Shown here: positions 1 to 9,078 of the stretch, piece after piece
How positions within the stretch are numbered: position 1 is the first letter of the stretch
How the letters are laid out: each line of letters begins with the position of its first letter
Source of the DNA: Myceligenerans salitolerans
GTDB taxonomy: Bacteria > Actinomycetota > Actinomycetes > Actinomycetales > Cellulomonadaceae
NCBI RefSeq assembly: GCF_017349295.1
Contig: NZ_JAFMPK010000044.1
Coordinates: 109,672-173,671, forward strand
Direction of reading: 5' to 3'
DNA length: 64,000 bases
The notes under the pieces: model-generated
What the model was told of the DNA's origin: nothing
What the model saw: only the letters and a program-made list of their open reading frames with translations
Databases searched by the model: none
Program-made: the position numbers and the translations under genes

Positions 1-1011
1 GATCCGCCCGAGCTCCCACGCCGGGACACCAAGCTCCTCGAGCCGTCGCAGAGCGGCGTCCGCCCCCGCCGCGTCGACCACGGCGACCATGCCGACACCG
101 AGGTTGAGCGTGTTCTCGAGATCGCGACGGGGCACGCCGCCCAGCTCCCGCACCATCCGGAAGACTGCCGGTACTTCCCACGACGCCCGGTCCACGGTGG
201 CCACCGTGCCGGCCGGCAGCACGCGCGCCAAGTTCGCCGCGAGGCCACCGCCGGTCACATGCGTGAAAGCGTGCACGCGCACCTCGCCGTCACCCGCGAG
301 CGCCAGGACGTCGTTCGCGTACACCCGTGTGGGTTCCAGCAGTTCCTCACCGAGGGTGCGCCCGAGTTCCTCGACGTGTCGGTCCAGTTCCCACCCTGCG
401 TGCCGGATGACGGCTCGGACGAGGGAGTAGCCGTTCGAGTGCAGACCGGAGGAGCCCATCGCGATCAGGACATCGCCCTCGCGTACCCGGTCGGGCCCCA
501 GGACCTCGTCGGCCTCCACGATCCCGGTGGCGGCACCGGCGACGTCGTACTCGTCGGGCGCCAGGAGGCCGGGGTGTTCGGCCGTCTCGCCACCGACGAG
601 AGCGGTGCCGGCCACCTCGCACGCCTGGGCGATCCCGCGCACGATGTCCGCGACACGTTCCGGGACCACCTTGCCCGTGGCGATGTAGTCGGTCATGAAC
701 AGCGGCTTCGCCCCCACGACCACGATGTCGTCCACGACCATCCCGACCAGGTCGAACCCGATGGTGTCGTGCTTGTCGAGCGCCTGTGCGATGGCCACCT
801 TCGTGCCGACGCCGTCGGTGGACGTGGCGAGCAGCGGCTTCCGGTAGTCCCGGAACGCCGACACGTCGTAGAGTCCGGCGAACCCGCCCACGCCACCGAG
901 CACGGCCGGCCCCTGGGTGCGACGCACGGCGTCCTTCATCAGCTCGACGGCCTTGTCGCCGGCTTCGGTGTCGACCCCTGCGGCCGCGTAGGTGAGCCCT
1001 TCGGATGTCAC
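1..1011 (-). CDS. purM: PurM, phosphoribosylformylglycinamidine cyclo-ligase (3' end cut by window)
   Basis: AIR synthetase closes formylglycinamidine ribonucleotide to 5-aminoimidazole ribonucleotide with ATP, the fifth step of purine synthesis. A minus-strand frame opens at a GTG whose first base is at 1011 and runs without stop to base 1, giving 337 codons. The N-terminus begins VTSEGLTYAAAGVDTEAGDK, followed by the family's GGVGGFAGLYD and the STDGVGTK glycine-rich stretch, and later a GGGLAANLARVLP segment. Family members are about 340-370 residues, so only a short C-terminus is missing. It lies 81 bases downstream of purF in the same direction, the usual purF-purM pair. Confidence 0.95.
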   Translation of the reverse strand, partial: MTSEGLTYAAAGVDTEAGDKAVELMKDAVRRTQGPAVLGGVGGFAGLYDVSAFRDYRKPLLATSTDGVGTKVAIAQALDKHDTIGFDLVGMVVDDIVVVGAKPLFMTDYIATGKVVPERVADIVRGIAQACEVAGTALVGGETAEHPGLLAPDEYDVAGAATGIVEADEVLGPDRVREGDVLIAMGSSGLHSNGYSLVRAVIRHAGWELDRHVEELGRTLGEELLEPTRVYANDVLALAGDGEVRVHAFTHVTGGGLAANLARVLPAGTVATVDRASWEVPAVFRMVRELGGVPRRDLENTLNLGVGMVAVVDAAGADAALRRLEELGVPAWELGRI

Positions 1012-1092
1012 TGGTACTCCATCACTGGTCAGGTCGGTGGTCCCGGTACGGCGGCGGGTCGTGGCACGACCCCGCGCCACGTCACGGTCGCC

Positions 1093-2640
1093 TCAGGGGT
1101 GGTCGAGGGCTCCCGCCCCGCCCGCCGAGACGGCAAGGCTGGACAGGCCGTCCTCAGGTGCTCCGAGCGGAAGCTCGGCCTGTTCGAGCAGGTGCTTGCC
1201 GAGCTGCTCGTCCGACGGCAGCTCGATCGGGTACTTGCCGGTGAAACACGCGGCACACAGCTGGGAGGCGGGCTGCTCGGTCGCGGCGATCATGCCCTCG
1301 GTCGAGATGTATCCGAGGCTGTCGGCCCCGAGCGACTGCCCGATCTCCTCCACCCCGAGTCCGTTGGCGATCAGCTCGGCACGGGATGCGAAGTCGATGC
1401 CGTAGAAGCACGGCCACTTCACGGGTGGCGAGGAGATGCGTACATGCACCTCGGCGGCGCCGGCCTCGCGCAGCATGCGGATGAGCGCGCGCTGCGTGTT
1501 GCCGCGCACGATCGAGTCGTCGACCACCACGAGCCGCTTGCCGCGCACGTTGTCGCGCAGCGGGTTGAGCTTCAGCCGGATACCGAGCTGCCGCAGCGTG
1601 TCGGACGGCTGGATGAAAGTCCGCCCGACGTACGCGTTCTTGGTGAGCCCCTGTCCGAACGGGATGCCGGATTCGGTCGCGTAGCCGATGGCGGCCGGTG
1701 TGCCCGACTCGGGCGTGGCGATGACCAGATCCGCCTCGACCGGATGTTCGCGCGCGAGGGCCCGCCCCATCTCGACCCGGGCCGCGTGCACGGACCGCCC
1801 GTTCAGGGTGTGGTCCGGGCGGGCCAGGTAGACGTACTCGAAGACACAGCTCGCGCGTTCCGCCGAGGCGAACCGGGTCGAACGGAGTCCTTCGGCATCG
1901 ATCCGGATGAGTTCGCCGGGCTCGACGTCGCGTACGTAGGAGGCTCCGACGATGTCCAGGGCGGGCGTCTCGGACGCGACGACCCACCCCCGCTCCAGAC
2001 GGCCGAGCACGAGCGGACGCACGCCCTGCGGGTCCCGGGCGGCGTAGAGCGTCGACTCGTCCATGAACACCAGCGAGAACGCGCCCCGCAGCCGGGGGAG
2101 CACCTCCAGGGCGGTCGTCTCGAGCGTGTGGTCGGCATCGCCGGCGAGCAGCGCCGTGATGAGTGCCGTGTCCGTCGTGTTGCCGCGGGCCAGTTCACCC
2201 CGGCGCTGGGCGCCGTACCGCTCCGCGACGAGATCGACGAGTTCCGCCGAGTTGATCAAGTTGCCGTTGTGGCCGAGAGCCACGGTGCCGGACGCCGTCG
2301 GACCGAGGGTGGGCTGCGCGTTCTCCCACGTCACTCCGCCGGTCGTGGAGTAGCGGCAGTGGCCGAGCGCGATGTGGCCGTTGAGCGCGTTGAGCGCGGT
2401 CTCGTCGAAGACCTGGGACACCAGTCCCATGTCCTTGTAGACGAGGATCTGGTCCCCGTTGCTGGTCGCGATGCCGGCAGACTCCTGGCCGCGGTGCTGG
2501 AGGGCGTACAGGCCGAAGTACGTGAGCTTGGCGACTTCCTCGCCGGGGGCCCATACTCCGAAGACGCCACAGGCGTCCTGGGGACCCTTCTCCCCGGGCA
2601 TCAGATCGTGGTTCAGTCGGCCGTCCGGGCGCAGAGGCAT
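1093..2640 (-). CDS. purF: PurF, amidophosphoribosyltransferase
   Basis: Makes phosphoribosylamine from PRPP and glutamine, the committed step of purine synthesis. The 515-residue product has the class II glutamine amidotransferase domain first: DACGVFGVW supplies the nucleophile, Cys24 from the chosen ATG, implying a removable propeptide of about 23 residues. The PRPP loop VVVDDSIVRGNTQR follows. Four cysteines (ERASCVFEY, KWPCFYG, QLCAACF) match the iron-sulfur ligands of the Bacillus-type enzyme. The frame is open upstream of 2640, but that stretch is unlike the family, so the ATG at 2640 is preferred even though no strong ribosome binding site is visible. Confidence 0.96.
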   Translation of the reverse strand: MPLRPDGRLNHDLMPGEKGPQDACGVFGVWAPGEEVAKLTYFGLYALQHRGQESAGIATSNGDQILVYKDMGLVSQVFDETALNALNGHIALGHCRYSTTGGVTWENAQPTLGPTASGTVALGHNGNLINSAELVDLVAERYGAQRRGELARGNTTDTALITALLAGDADHTLETTALEVLPRLRGAFSLVFMDESTLYAARDPQGVRPLVLGRLERGWVVASETPALDIVGASYVRDVEPGELIRIDAEGLRSTRFASAERASCVFEYVYLARPDHTLNGRSVHAARVEMGRALAREHPVEADLVIATPESGTPAAIGYATESGIPFGQGLTKNAYVGRTFIQPSDTLRQLGIRLKLNPLRDNVRGKRLVVVDDSIVRGNTQRALIRMLREAGAAEVHVRISSPPVKWPCFYGIDFASRAELIANGLGVEEIGQSLGADSLGYISTEGMIAATEQPASQLCAACFTGKYPIELPSDEQLGKHLLEQAELPLGAPEDGLSSLAVSAGGAGALDHP

Positions 2641-2744
2641 GGCACGAGTATCCCACGACCGGGGTGGGCAGTGGCCGTCGGCCTTCTCCCGCGGCCGTGT
2701 GACATACGCGACCCCGGTCACGGCCACCGGTACGGGGCCGCCGC

Positions 2745-3110
2745 TCAGCGACGAGTGCGGGCCCGTTCGTATTTGCGCAGGCTCCGGCGATCCGCCAGGA
2801 CGGCGATCAGACCGGCCGCGAGTGTCGTGAGCGTGGCGGTGAAGGCGATCGTCACCCCGATGTACACGCCGGGCTTGAGCATTCCCTGCGCCTCCGGGGT
2901 GCCGACGACGTAGTAACCGAGCCCTAGGCCGATCACGGTCCCCAGGACGGCCCCTGCCAGCAGGAACCGTCCGTAGCGTGGCGCGCGGCGCACCTCCGAC
3001 GGATGGACCACGTCATGCAGGGGCACGTCGGCGTGCGACGACTCACCGGCCTGGTCGTCGGACTCCGGCCCGGTGGGCGGTGCGGTCGGGGGTTTCTCGC
3101 TCACGGTCAC
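2745..3110 (-). CDS. Small two-helix membrane protein, unknown function
   Basis: A 121-residue protein starting at GTG (3110; a second GTG at 3104 is also possible). The first 45 residues are hydrophilic and rich in Pro, Ser and Asp. Two membrane segments follow, around residues 48-68 (FLLAGAVLGTVIGLGLGYYVV) and 80-105, and a basic tail ends in RRSLRKYERARTRR. I do not recognise a characterised family. It sits upstream of purF in the same direction with a gap of about 100 bases. The spacing allows co-transcription, but nothing in the protein ties it to purines. Confidence 0.7.
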   Translation of the reverse strand: MTVSEKPPTAPPTGPESDDQAGESSHADVPLHDVVHPSEVRRAPRYGRFLLAGAVLGTVIGLGLGYYVVGTPEAQGMLKPGVYIGVTIAFTATLTTLAAGLIAVLADRRSLRKYERARTRR

Positions 3111-3160
3111 AGCCTAAGAGGTCCGGGAACGGGCGGCGTGCGAGAAGCCGGTGACGACGT

Positions 3161-3195
3161 CGCCGGCCGGCCGCGCATCGCACGGCCGGCCGGCG
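3161..3195 (-). terminator. Strong hairpin after the nuclease/nucleotidase gene
   Basis: A perfect 13-bp GC stem (3161-3173 with 3183-3195) around a 9-base loop, starting 15 bases after the stop of the large secreted nuclease gene. There is no clear U-tract, as is common for actinobacterial terminators. Confidence 0.6.
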
Positions 3196-3209
3196 GCCTG
3201 GCGTCGGGC

Positions 3210-6200
3210 TCAGCCGGTGACGGGCACCCAGGGGTTGGCCCACCAGCGCAGGCCTGGCGCCCAGTGGATGTTCGGACGCTTGGCCTCGTAGAGCTGGCCT
3301 CGGTACATCACCTGGTCGCCCCACCAGTAGAGCCGCCACGGCTGCCACTGCGGCGCGGACGGGGCGGCGTCCTCGACGGTGACGGGCACCGCGACGTCGG
3401 TACCGGACGGCTCCGTGACGACGTGCAGGAGGTAGTCGCCTGCGGCGGTGGCGGCGGGAACGGTCGCGGTGACCGAGGTGCTGCCGCCGGACACCGGGAA
3501 CGTCCCGAGTGACGTGCCGTCGGAGACGTCCTGACCGACCGGGGTCAGCACCGCCTCCGCGGCGGTGTTGCGCGGGGCGCCGAGGGAGGTGAGGTCGAGA
3601 CCTGAGAGCTCGACGGCCACCTCGCCCCCGGCAGCCACGGTGTCCGGCAGGGCGTCGACGACGGCGTGCGTCCGCGCGAACGACGGCGACAGCGGCGAGT
3701 TCGACTCGATGTACTCGATCCAGGCGTCCCGGTCCACCAGACCCGAGTCCCGCAGGTCGGTCCCTTCCGTGAAGACCCGGAAGTTGTCGCCGCCGGACGT
3801 CAGGAACGAGAACGTGGCGACGCGGTACTCCGCCGCCGGGTCGACCGGGACGCCGTCGATGGTGACGGACGAGACGTTGTCACCCGGCGTGGCGTTCGGG
3901 TCGTCGGTGGACGCCGTGTACGAGACGTTGTCCGAGAGCCCGAGGGCCAGGTACGGGCGGGACGGGCGGTCGCCGTTCGCGTCCGTCTGCCACTGCTGCT
4001 CCAGCAGCGTCTCGAGCTGCGCACCGGTCAGCGTGATGGTGTGCAGGTTGTTGACGAACGGCAGTACGGCGTTGGCCTCGGCGTACGTGACCACGCCGTC
4101 CCCCTCCGCGCCCGAGGCCGCGTAGAAGAGCTCGTTGCGCAACCCGCCGGGGTTCACGACCCCGAGGTCGGCACCGCCGCGCTCCTCGCTCGCGAGCGAG
4201 TCCCGCAGGGCGTTGGCGACGAGGTTGCCGAGCGCCGACTCCGACGCGCGGTCGTCACGGTCGCCACCGGTCCAGCCGCCGTCCGTGTACTGGCCGCCGG
4301 CGTACGCCGTGGTGATGTCCGCAGTGACCTCACCGACCGGCTGCGCGCCGATCTCCTCGGCCTCCGCGAGCGCGGCCCGGACGATCGTGTCAACCTCCGC
4401 GACGCGCGGGTACGTCGCGATCAGCTCGGCGTCGGGCGTCTCCGTACGGGCGATGTTCTCCACGGCGTAGTCGGTGACCTCGAAGGTCTCGGTGTCCACC
4501 GTGAGCGTCACGTGGCCCAGGTTGGCGCCGTAGTCGCCGGTCTGGATGATGGGCCGCGTGGCGCCGTCGGTGCCGGGCACCGGGGCGTCCCACGCGTACT
4601 CCTTGTGCGTGTGGCCGGTGAAGATCGCGGCGACACGCGGGTCCGTGTTCCGCACCATGTCCGCGAACGGGCCGCCGGCGGCGACCTCCTCCTCGAGCGT
4701 GGCTCCTTCCGGCGTGCCCATGCTCGCGCCGTCGTGGGTCATCGCCACGACGAGGTCGGCCTCGCCGTTGTCGACGTCGCCGTCGAGGAGCTCGTCGGTC
4801 ACGCGGTTGATCGCCTCGACCGGGTTACCGAACTCGAGCCCTTCGATCCCGGACGGGGTGACGAGCGTGGGCGTCTCCTCGGTCACGACGCCGACGAACC
4901 CGACGTCGATCCCGCCGATCTCGCGCACCACGTACTCGGGCAGTGCCGGTTCGCCCGTGGTCTCGTCGTAGACGTTGGCGCCCAGGTAGTCCCAGTCCGC
5001 CGCGTCGGTGACGCGACCGGTGAGGTCGTCCATCCCCTGGTCGAACTCGTGGTTGCCCACCGCCGAAGCGGTCAGCCCGAGCGCGTTCAGCACGTCGATC
5101 GTCGGCTGGTCCTGCTGGAGCGCCGAGGCGAACAGCGAGGCCCCGATGTTGTCGCCCGCCGAGATGAAGGCCGTCGCATCCGGGTTCTCCGCGCGGATCT
5201 CCTCGACCGTTCCGGCGAACGCGACGGTGTTGCCGTCGATCCGGCCGTGGAAGTCGTTGATGTCCACCAGGTCGATCGTCGCCGTGCCCGGGTCGGTCGT
5301 GCCGCCGGCCAGGTCGAGGCCGACCAGAAGCGGATCGTGGTCGGAGGACCGGAACGGCGTCTCGTCGTAGAGGATGGTCGCGTTGTAGTTGTACCGGCTG
5401 TACTCGTTCGCGACCGGCTCGTACGCGTTGATGTTCCAGATGTCGGTCCCGGTGACGATCTCGGCCGCGGCCGGCGAGGCGAGCACGTGGTCGAGCGAGC
5501 CCACCTGGCCGTCGTAGCTGTAGGAGTACTCGCCCGTGGCGGCTCCGAGGTCGACATAGCCGGCGTCGGCCATGACCTGGATCGGATCCTCCTTCTCGTA
5601 GGCGTTGAAGTCACCCACGAGCAGCACCTTGTCGGTGCCCGCCGCGGCGGCCTGCTCCTCGGCGAACGCCACGAGTGATGTCGCCTGGCGCACGCGGGAC
5701 TCGTTCGAGTTCCCCTGGCCGTCACCCTGGTCCTCGTCGCCGGGCCACGGCCCGACGGAGCCCTTGGACTTGAAGTGGTTGGAGACCACGAGCACGTCGT
5801 CGCTCGCGTCCTCGTCGCCGCCCACCGGCTGGAAGACCTGCGCCAGCGGCTCACGCGCGTTGCCGTAGGCCTCGTCGCCGAGGAGGACGACCGACTCGCC
5901 GACCGGCTCGGCCACGGCGGCGCGGTAGACGAACCCGTTGCGGATGACGTCCTCGTCGGCGGGTACCTCGGCCGGCGACGCGACATAGGCCCACGTGCCC
6001 GCACCGTCGACGGCGTTCAGCGCGTCGGTGAGGTCCGCGAGGGCCTGGTCCCGCAACTTACCGAGGAAATGGGCGGAGTTCTCGATCTCCTCGAGCGAGA
6101 CGACGTCCGCGCCGAGCGCGGAGATCGCGCCCACGATCTTGGCCTGCTGCCGCGCGAGGTCCTCGTCCTCGGCAGCCCCACGAGCATCGCAGCCACCGGA

Positions 6201-7247
6201 CACGGTGACGGGATCGCCCGCTCGGTCGCTGTAGTAGGTGCAGCCCTCGAGCTCGTCGCCCGTGGTCGTGAAGTAGTTCAGCACGTTGAACGTACCGACC
6301 TTCAGCGAGCCGCCCACCTCGGCGGGCACGGCCTCGCGGGTGTCCGCGAAGGCGGCCGGCTGGACGTCGTCCGCCGTCGCCGGCGTCAGGTGCCCCTGAG
6401 GCTGGAGACCCCAGGCGCTGTAGCGGTAGTCGAGCACCACCGGCGTGGTGAACTCGACCGACGCACCGACCCTGACAGGCGCACCTCCGGTGAGCCACGG
6501 GAGCGGCTTCGACGTGTTCGACGACGAGCTGTAGTTCCACGAGGAGCCGTCGTCGAGCAGGAGCTCGCGGGCCGCGTTGTCCGCGAGCTGCTTCTCGTAC
6601 TCGGCCGAGAGCGGGCGTCCGGCGGAGGTCGGCTGCACCAGCGGCGAGTCGCCGGCCGCCAGGCCGATCGTGCCGTAGTAGTTGGTCTGGTAGTTGTCCG
6701 TGACCGTGAAGTCGCCCTGGGGCGCCAGCAGCATGCCCTCGAGCGCCTCGCGCTCGGCGTCGGTAGCCGGCCAACCCGTGAGCAGCGGCTCGACGGAAGC
6801 ACCGTCGCCGAGCACGGTCCAGGACTCCGGGGTGATCTCGGTCAGGCCGTAGTACTCGGACACGGCGCCGGTCACCTCGACGGAGTCCCCGACGGCGAGC
6901 TCCGAGGCCGCGGCCGCGGAATACACGAAGATGCCGTCCGACGCGCCGGGCGTCGGGTCGGCGGCCGGATCGCCGCCCGTGCCGGGCGTCTGCACGTACA
7001 GGCCGTTGAACCCGCCCGTCGGATAGGCCGCCGTCACGACACCACGGGTGGTGACCGTCTGTCCGGCCAGCGGGGACGTGTCCCCGGTGCCCTGGATCTC
7101 CGCGATCGGCGTGACGTCCTCCTCGTCGGCGAGGGCGGGCGACGCGAAGACGGCGGTGGCGGGAAGGGCGAGGACGGCCGCGAGGCCTGCCGCCACGGCC
7201 CTCCGGCGCTTGACCGGTCGGGGCGACCGGAGCGTGCTGGGTCTCAC
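3210..7247 (-). CDS. Secreted ExeM/NucH-type nuclease fused to a 5'-nucleotidase, with C-terminal carbohydrate-binding module
   Basis: A 1345-residue exported protein predicted to degrade extracellular DNA and then strip phosphate from the nucleotides. A Sec signal (basic KRRR, hydrophobic run, ASPALA cleavage site) occupies about residues 1-40. An OB/LTD-like region follows. The endonuclease/exonuclease/phosphatase domain (about 310-650) shows LKVGTFNVLNYF, SLEEIENS, VVSNHFKSKG, VGDFNAYEKEDP and SSDHDPLLVGL. The UshA-type metallophosphatase (about 655-1180) shows VDINDFHGRID, ISAGDNIGAS, VGNHEFDQG and FTGHTHKEY. The last 45 residues, rich in Trp and Tyr, look like a CBM5/12 module. The GTG start at 7247 has AAGGAG just upstream. 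The parts are known families; the three-part fusion is the notable feature. Confidence 0.93.
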   Translation of the reverse strand: MRPSTLRSPRPVKRRRAVAAGLAAVLALPATAVFASPALADEEDVTPIAEIQGTGDTSPLAGQTVTTRGVVTAAYPTGGFNGLYVQTPGTGGDPAADPTPGASDGIFVYSAAAASELAVGDSVEVTGAVSEYYGLTEITPESWTVLGDGASVEPLLTGWPATDAEREALEGMLLAPQGDFTVTDNYQTNYYGTIGLAAGDSPLVQPTSAGRPLSAEYEKQLADNAARELLLDDGSSWNYSSSSNTSKPLPWLTGGAPVRVGASVEFTTPVVLDYRYSAWGLQPQGHLTPATADDVQPAAFADTREAVPAEVGGSLKVGTFNVLNYFTTTGDELEGCTYYSDRAGDPVTVSGGCDARGAAEDEDLARQQAKIVGAISALGADVVSLEEIENSAHFLGKLRDQALADLTDALNAVDGAGTWAYVASPAEVPADEDVIRNGFVYRAAVAEPVGESVVLLGDEAYGNAREPLAQVFQPVGGDEDASDDVLVVSNHFKSKGSVGPWPGDEDQGDGQGNSNESRVRQATSLVAFAEEQAAAAGTDKVLLVGDFNAYEKEDPIQVMADAGYVDLGAATGEYSYSYDGQVGSLDHVLASPAAAEIVTGTDIWNINAYEPVANEYSRYNYNATILYDETPFRSSDHDPLLVGLDLAGGTTDPGTATIDLVDINDFHGRIDGNTVAFAGTVEEIRAENPDATAFISAGDNIGASLFASALQQDQPTIDVLNALGLTASAVGNHEFDQGMDDLTGRVTDAADWDYLGANVYDETTGEPALPEYVVREIGGIDVGFVGVVTEETPTLVTPSGIEGLEFGNPVEAINRVTDELLDGDVDNGEADLVVAMTHDGASMGTPEGATLEEEVAAGGPFADMVRNTDPRVAAIFTGHTHKEYAWDAPVPGTDGATRPIIQTGDYGANLGHVTLTVDTETFEVTDYAVENIARTETPDAELIATYPRVAEVDTIVRAALAEAEEIGAQPVGEVTADITTAYAGGQYTDGGWTGGDRDDRASESALGNLVANALRDSLASEERGGADLGVVNPGGLRNELFYAASGAEGDGVVTYAEANAVLPFVNNLHTITLTGAQLETLLEQQWQTDANGDRPSRPYLALGLSDNVSYTASTDDPNATPGDNVSSVTIDGVPVDPAAEYRVATFSFLTSGGDNFRVFTEGTDLRDSGLVDRDAWIEYIESNSPLSPSFARTHAVVDALPDTVAAGGEVAVELSGLDLTSLGAPRNTAAEAVLTPVGQDVSDGTSLGTFPVSGGSTSVTATVPAATAAGDYLLHVVTEPSGTDVAVPVTVEDAAPSAPQWQPWRLYWWGDQVMYRGQLYEAKRPNIHWAPGLRWWANPWVPVTG

Positions 7248-7518
7248 GCTGACTCCTTCTTCAATAGCGGGCCGCTACGCGGCCGGGGGAACAGCTCTGC
7301 CTGGTATGCGCGACGTCGATCGGCGCCGCCACGGCCCGTCGCACCGCAGGAGCACACACTGCCGGGCCCTGACACGGGTCAAATCAACCACCACACCGTG
7401 AACCACCGGTTACGAGCGAGAGAAGACCGCCCTGCGCAGCGGACGAACACCGTTTCCATCACGCAACCGTGAGGGTAGTGGCGGACACCGACATCCACAC
7501 GTGAGAGGCGGTTTCGCG
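7248..7518. other. Intergenic region upstream of the nuclease/nucleotidase gene
   Basis: 271 bases hold the Shine-Dalgarno for the nuclease gene at the left end and presumably its promoter. Read on the minus strand, 7383-7413 contains a GTTCAC-like word inside a loose 10-11 base repetition resembling a degenerate actinobacterial PHO box. No open frame here looks coding. Confidence 0.4.
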
Positions 7519-7887
7519 TCAGCTCACGCGCAGGCGCAACGGCAGGAACTCCGAGAGGTCGGAACGCTCGCCCGAGGCGGTGACCCATCCGGCGACCACC
7601 GCGTCCGTCCAGGTCACACGCCCTGTCACCAGTCCGAGCCACGTCTCGGGGTCGGTCTCGACGACATTCGGGGGCGTGCCGCGCGTATGGCGGGGACCCG
7701 CCACCGCCTGAACCACGCCGGCAGGAGGAACACGCACCTCGACAGCATGGCCGGGCGCGACCTCGGCCAGTTCCTCGAGCGTGAACCGCACCGCAGTCGT
7801 GACGTCGCGGCGTTCGGCCGAGCCGTCGGCCCACGCCACCAGAGCGGCACGACCGCGCGCGGGGTCGGTACGGCGACGCGTAGGCAT
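7519..7887 (-). CDS. Sterol-carrier-family (bacterial SCP) protein
   Basis: A 122-residue protein starting MPTRRRTDPARGRAAL, with ERRDVTTAVRFTLEELAEVAPGHAVEVRVPP and a C-terminal block ending LSEFLPLRLRVS. This matches the small actinobacterial SCP-like family (SCP_3), often found near purine genes and annotated only as sterol carrier family. The Arg/Asp block before the first beta strand and the closing SEFLPL motif are the clearest marks. The ligand is unknown in bacteria. It is upstream of the nuclease gene on the same strand and divergent from the EEP-domain gene at 7925. Confidence 0.8.
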   Translation of the reverse strand: MPTRRRTDPARGRAALVAWADGSAERRDVTTAVRFTLEELAEVAPGHAVEVRVPPAGVVQAVAGPRHTRGTPPNVVETDPETWLGLVTGRVTWTDAVVAGWVTASGERSDLSEFLPLRLRVS

Positions 7888-7924
7888 GCGGTCAGCATAG
7901 GGAAAGTTGTGGCACCCTTCGCGA

Positions 7925-9040
7925 ATGACCCACCACAGCGACGCCTACGCGCCGCCGCCGGCCTTCCCCGAGCCCGGTCCGCACGGCTACGGCGACCTCG
8001 GCGGCCCGACGGACCACGGTGAGGCACACCGGCGGGACCTGCGACCCGGCCCGAGCGCCTGGCAGCGCTTCGTCGCCTGGTTCCTGTGGATCTGCGCGGC
8101 CCCCGTGCTCGCCGTCCTCGGTTCCCGTGCGATGCCCGACGACGGGATCACCCCCGTCGCGCAACTGGTCCCGTTCTTCCCGTACGCCGTGCTCGCAGCC
8201 GTCCCGCTGCTGGTTCTCGCCGTCACGGGCAGGCGATACCTGCTGTCGCTCCTCCTGCTGGTGGGAGTCACCGTCGGCGGCTACGTCGTGACGTCGGCCT
8301 TCCTTCCGGCCGAACGGCAGGCGATCACCGCGGACCCCTTCGACGAAGGAACGCTCCGGGTCATGACGGTCAACACGCTGTACGGGTCTGCGGACCCCGA
8401 ATGGATCGTCCGGACGGTCCGTGCCGAGGGTGTCGAGGTCCTCGCGGTCCAGGAGCTCACGCCGGAGTTCGAGCAGGCGCTGGGAGCCGCGGGCATGGGC
8501 GAAGTGCTGCCGAACCGCCTGACCGGGAAGGTGGAAGCGGGCAGTGCGGCGGGCAGCGGGCTCTACTCGGTGCTGACCTTGACGGAACAGGAGAAAGGCG
8601 AGTCGTCGACGTTCGCGATGCCGTCGGCGGTGGTCGACGTCGGGGGTGTGGACGTGCGGATCCGCAACGTCCACCCGGTACCCCCGATGCCGGGGAACAT
8701 CGCGACGTGGAAACAGGAGCTGCGACAGCTGCGCCAGGTGACGCGCTCGGACACCACCGCCCAGATCATGATCGGGGACTTCAACGCGACGTACGACCAC
8801 GCGTCCTTCCGTGACGTCCTCGGCGACCGCTTCCACGACGCCTGGCGCGACAAGGGTGCCGGGCTGGAGCGCACCTGGCCCGAGGGCAAGACCCTTCCGG
8901 TGCTGGGCACACGCGTCCCCGCCCTCATCGCGGTCGACCACGTGGTCGTGGACGCCTCGATGCGCGTGGCGGACGTCCACTCGCGCATCGTCCCTGGCTC
9001 GGACCACCGCGCGGTCCTGTCGACGATCGTCGTGCGGTGA
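7925..9040 (+). CDS. Membrane-anchored endonuclease/exonuclease/phosphatase-domain protein
   Basis: A 371-residue protein. Its N-terminal third carries three membrane segments (roughly residues 45-65, 75-95 and 100-120), and an EEP hydrolase domain follows outside or at the membrane. Catalytic-type motifs are VMTVNTLYG, VLAVQELTPEF, MIGDFNATYDH, VDHVVVD and GSDHRAVL, which supply the Asn, Glu, Asp/Asn and Asp/His metal-site residues. The substrate is not predictable: DNA, phospholipid and inositol-phosphate hydrolases share this fold. The ATG at 7925 gives a normal cytosolic lead; a TTG at 7907 in frame is possible. It converges on the RNB gene. Confidence 0.85.
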   Translation: MTHHSDAYAPPPAFPEPGPHGYGDLGGPTDHGEAHRRDLRPGPSAWQRFVAWFLWICAAPVLAVLGSRAMPDDGITPVAQLVPFFPYAVLAAVPLLVLAVTGRRYLLSLLLLVGVTVGGYVVTSAFLPAERQAITADPFDEGTLRVMTVNTLYGSADPEWIVRTVRAEGVEVLAVQELTPEFEQALGAAGMGEVLPNRLTGKVEAGSAAGSGLYSVLTLTEQEKGESSTFAMPSAVVDVGGVDVRIRNVHPVPPMPGNIATWKQELRQLRQVTRSDTTAQIMIGDFNATYDHASFRDVLGDRFHDAWRDKGAGLERTWPEGKTLPVLGTRVPALIAVDHVVVDASMRVADVHSRIVPGSDHRAVLSTIVVR

Positions 9041-9043
9041 CCG

Positions 9044-9071
9044 CGCGGGCGAGGCGCCTGCCGAGCCCGCG
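9044..9071. terminator. Weak convergent hairpin between EEP and RNB genes
   Basis: A 7-bp GC stem (9044-9050 with 9065-9071) whose loop contains the palindrome AGGCGCCT. It lies in the 38-base gap between two convergent stops. No U-tract is present. Confidence 0.35.
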
Positions 9072-9078
9072 GTGTCGG

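Noticed and set aside
259..2913. Long plus-strand frame over purM/purF
   Set aside because: Antisense shadow of two certain purine genes; composition is GC-frame artefact with no domain.
3666..5678. Long plus-strand frame over the nuclease/nucleotidase
   Set aside because: Antisense to a well-supported protein; Arg/Val-rich without motifs.
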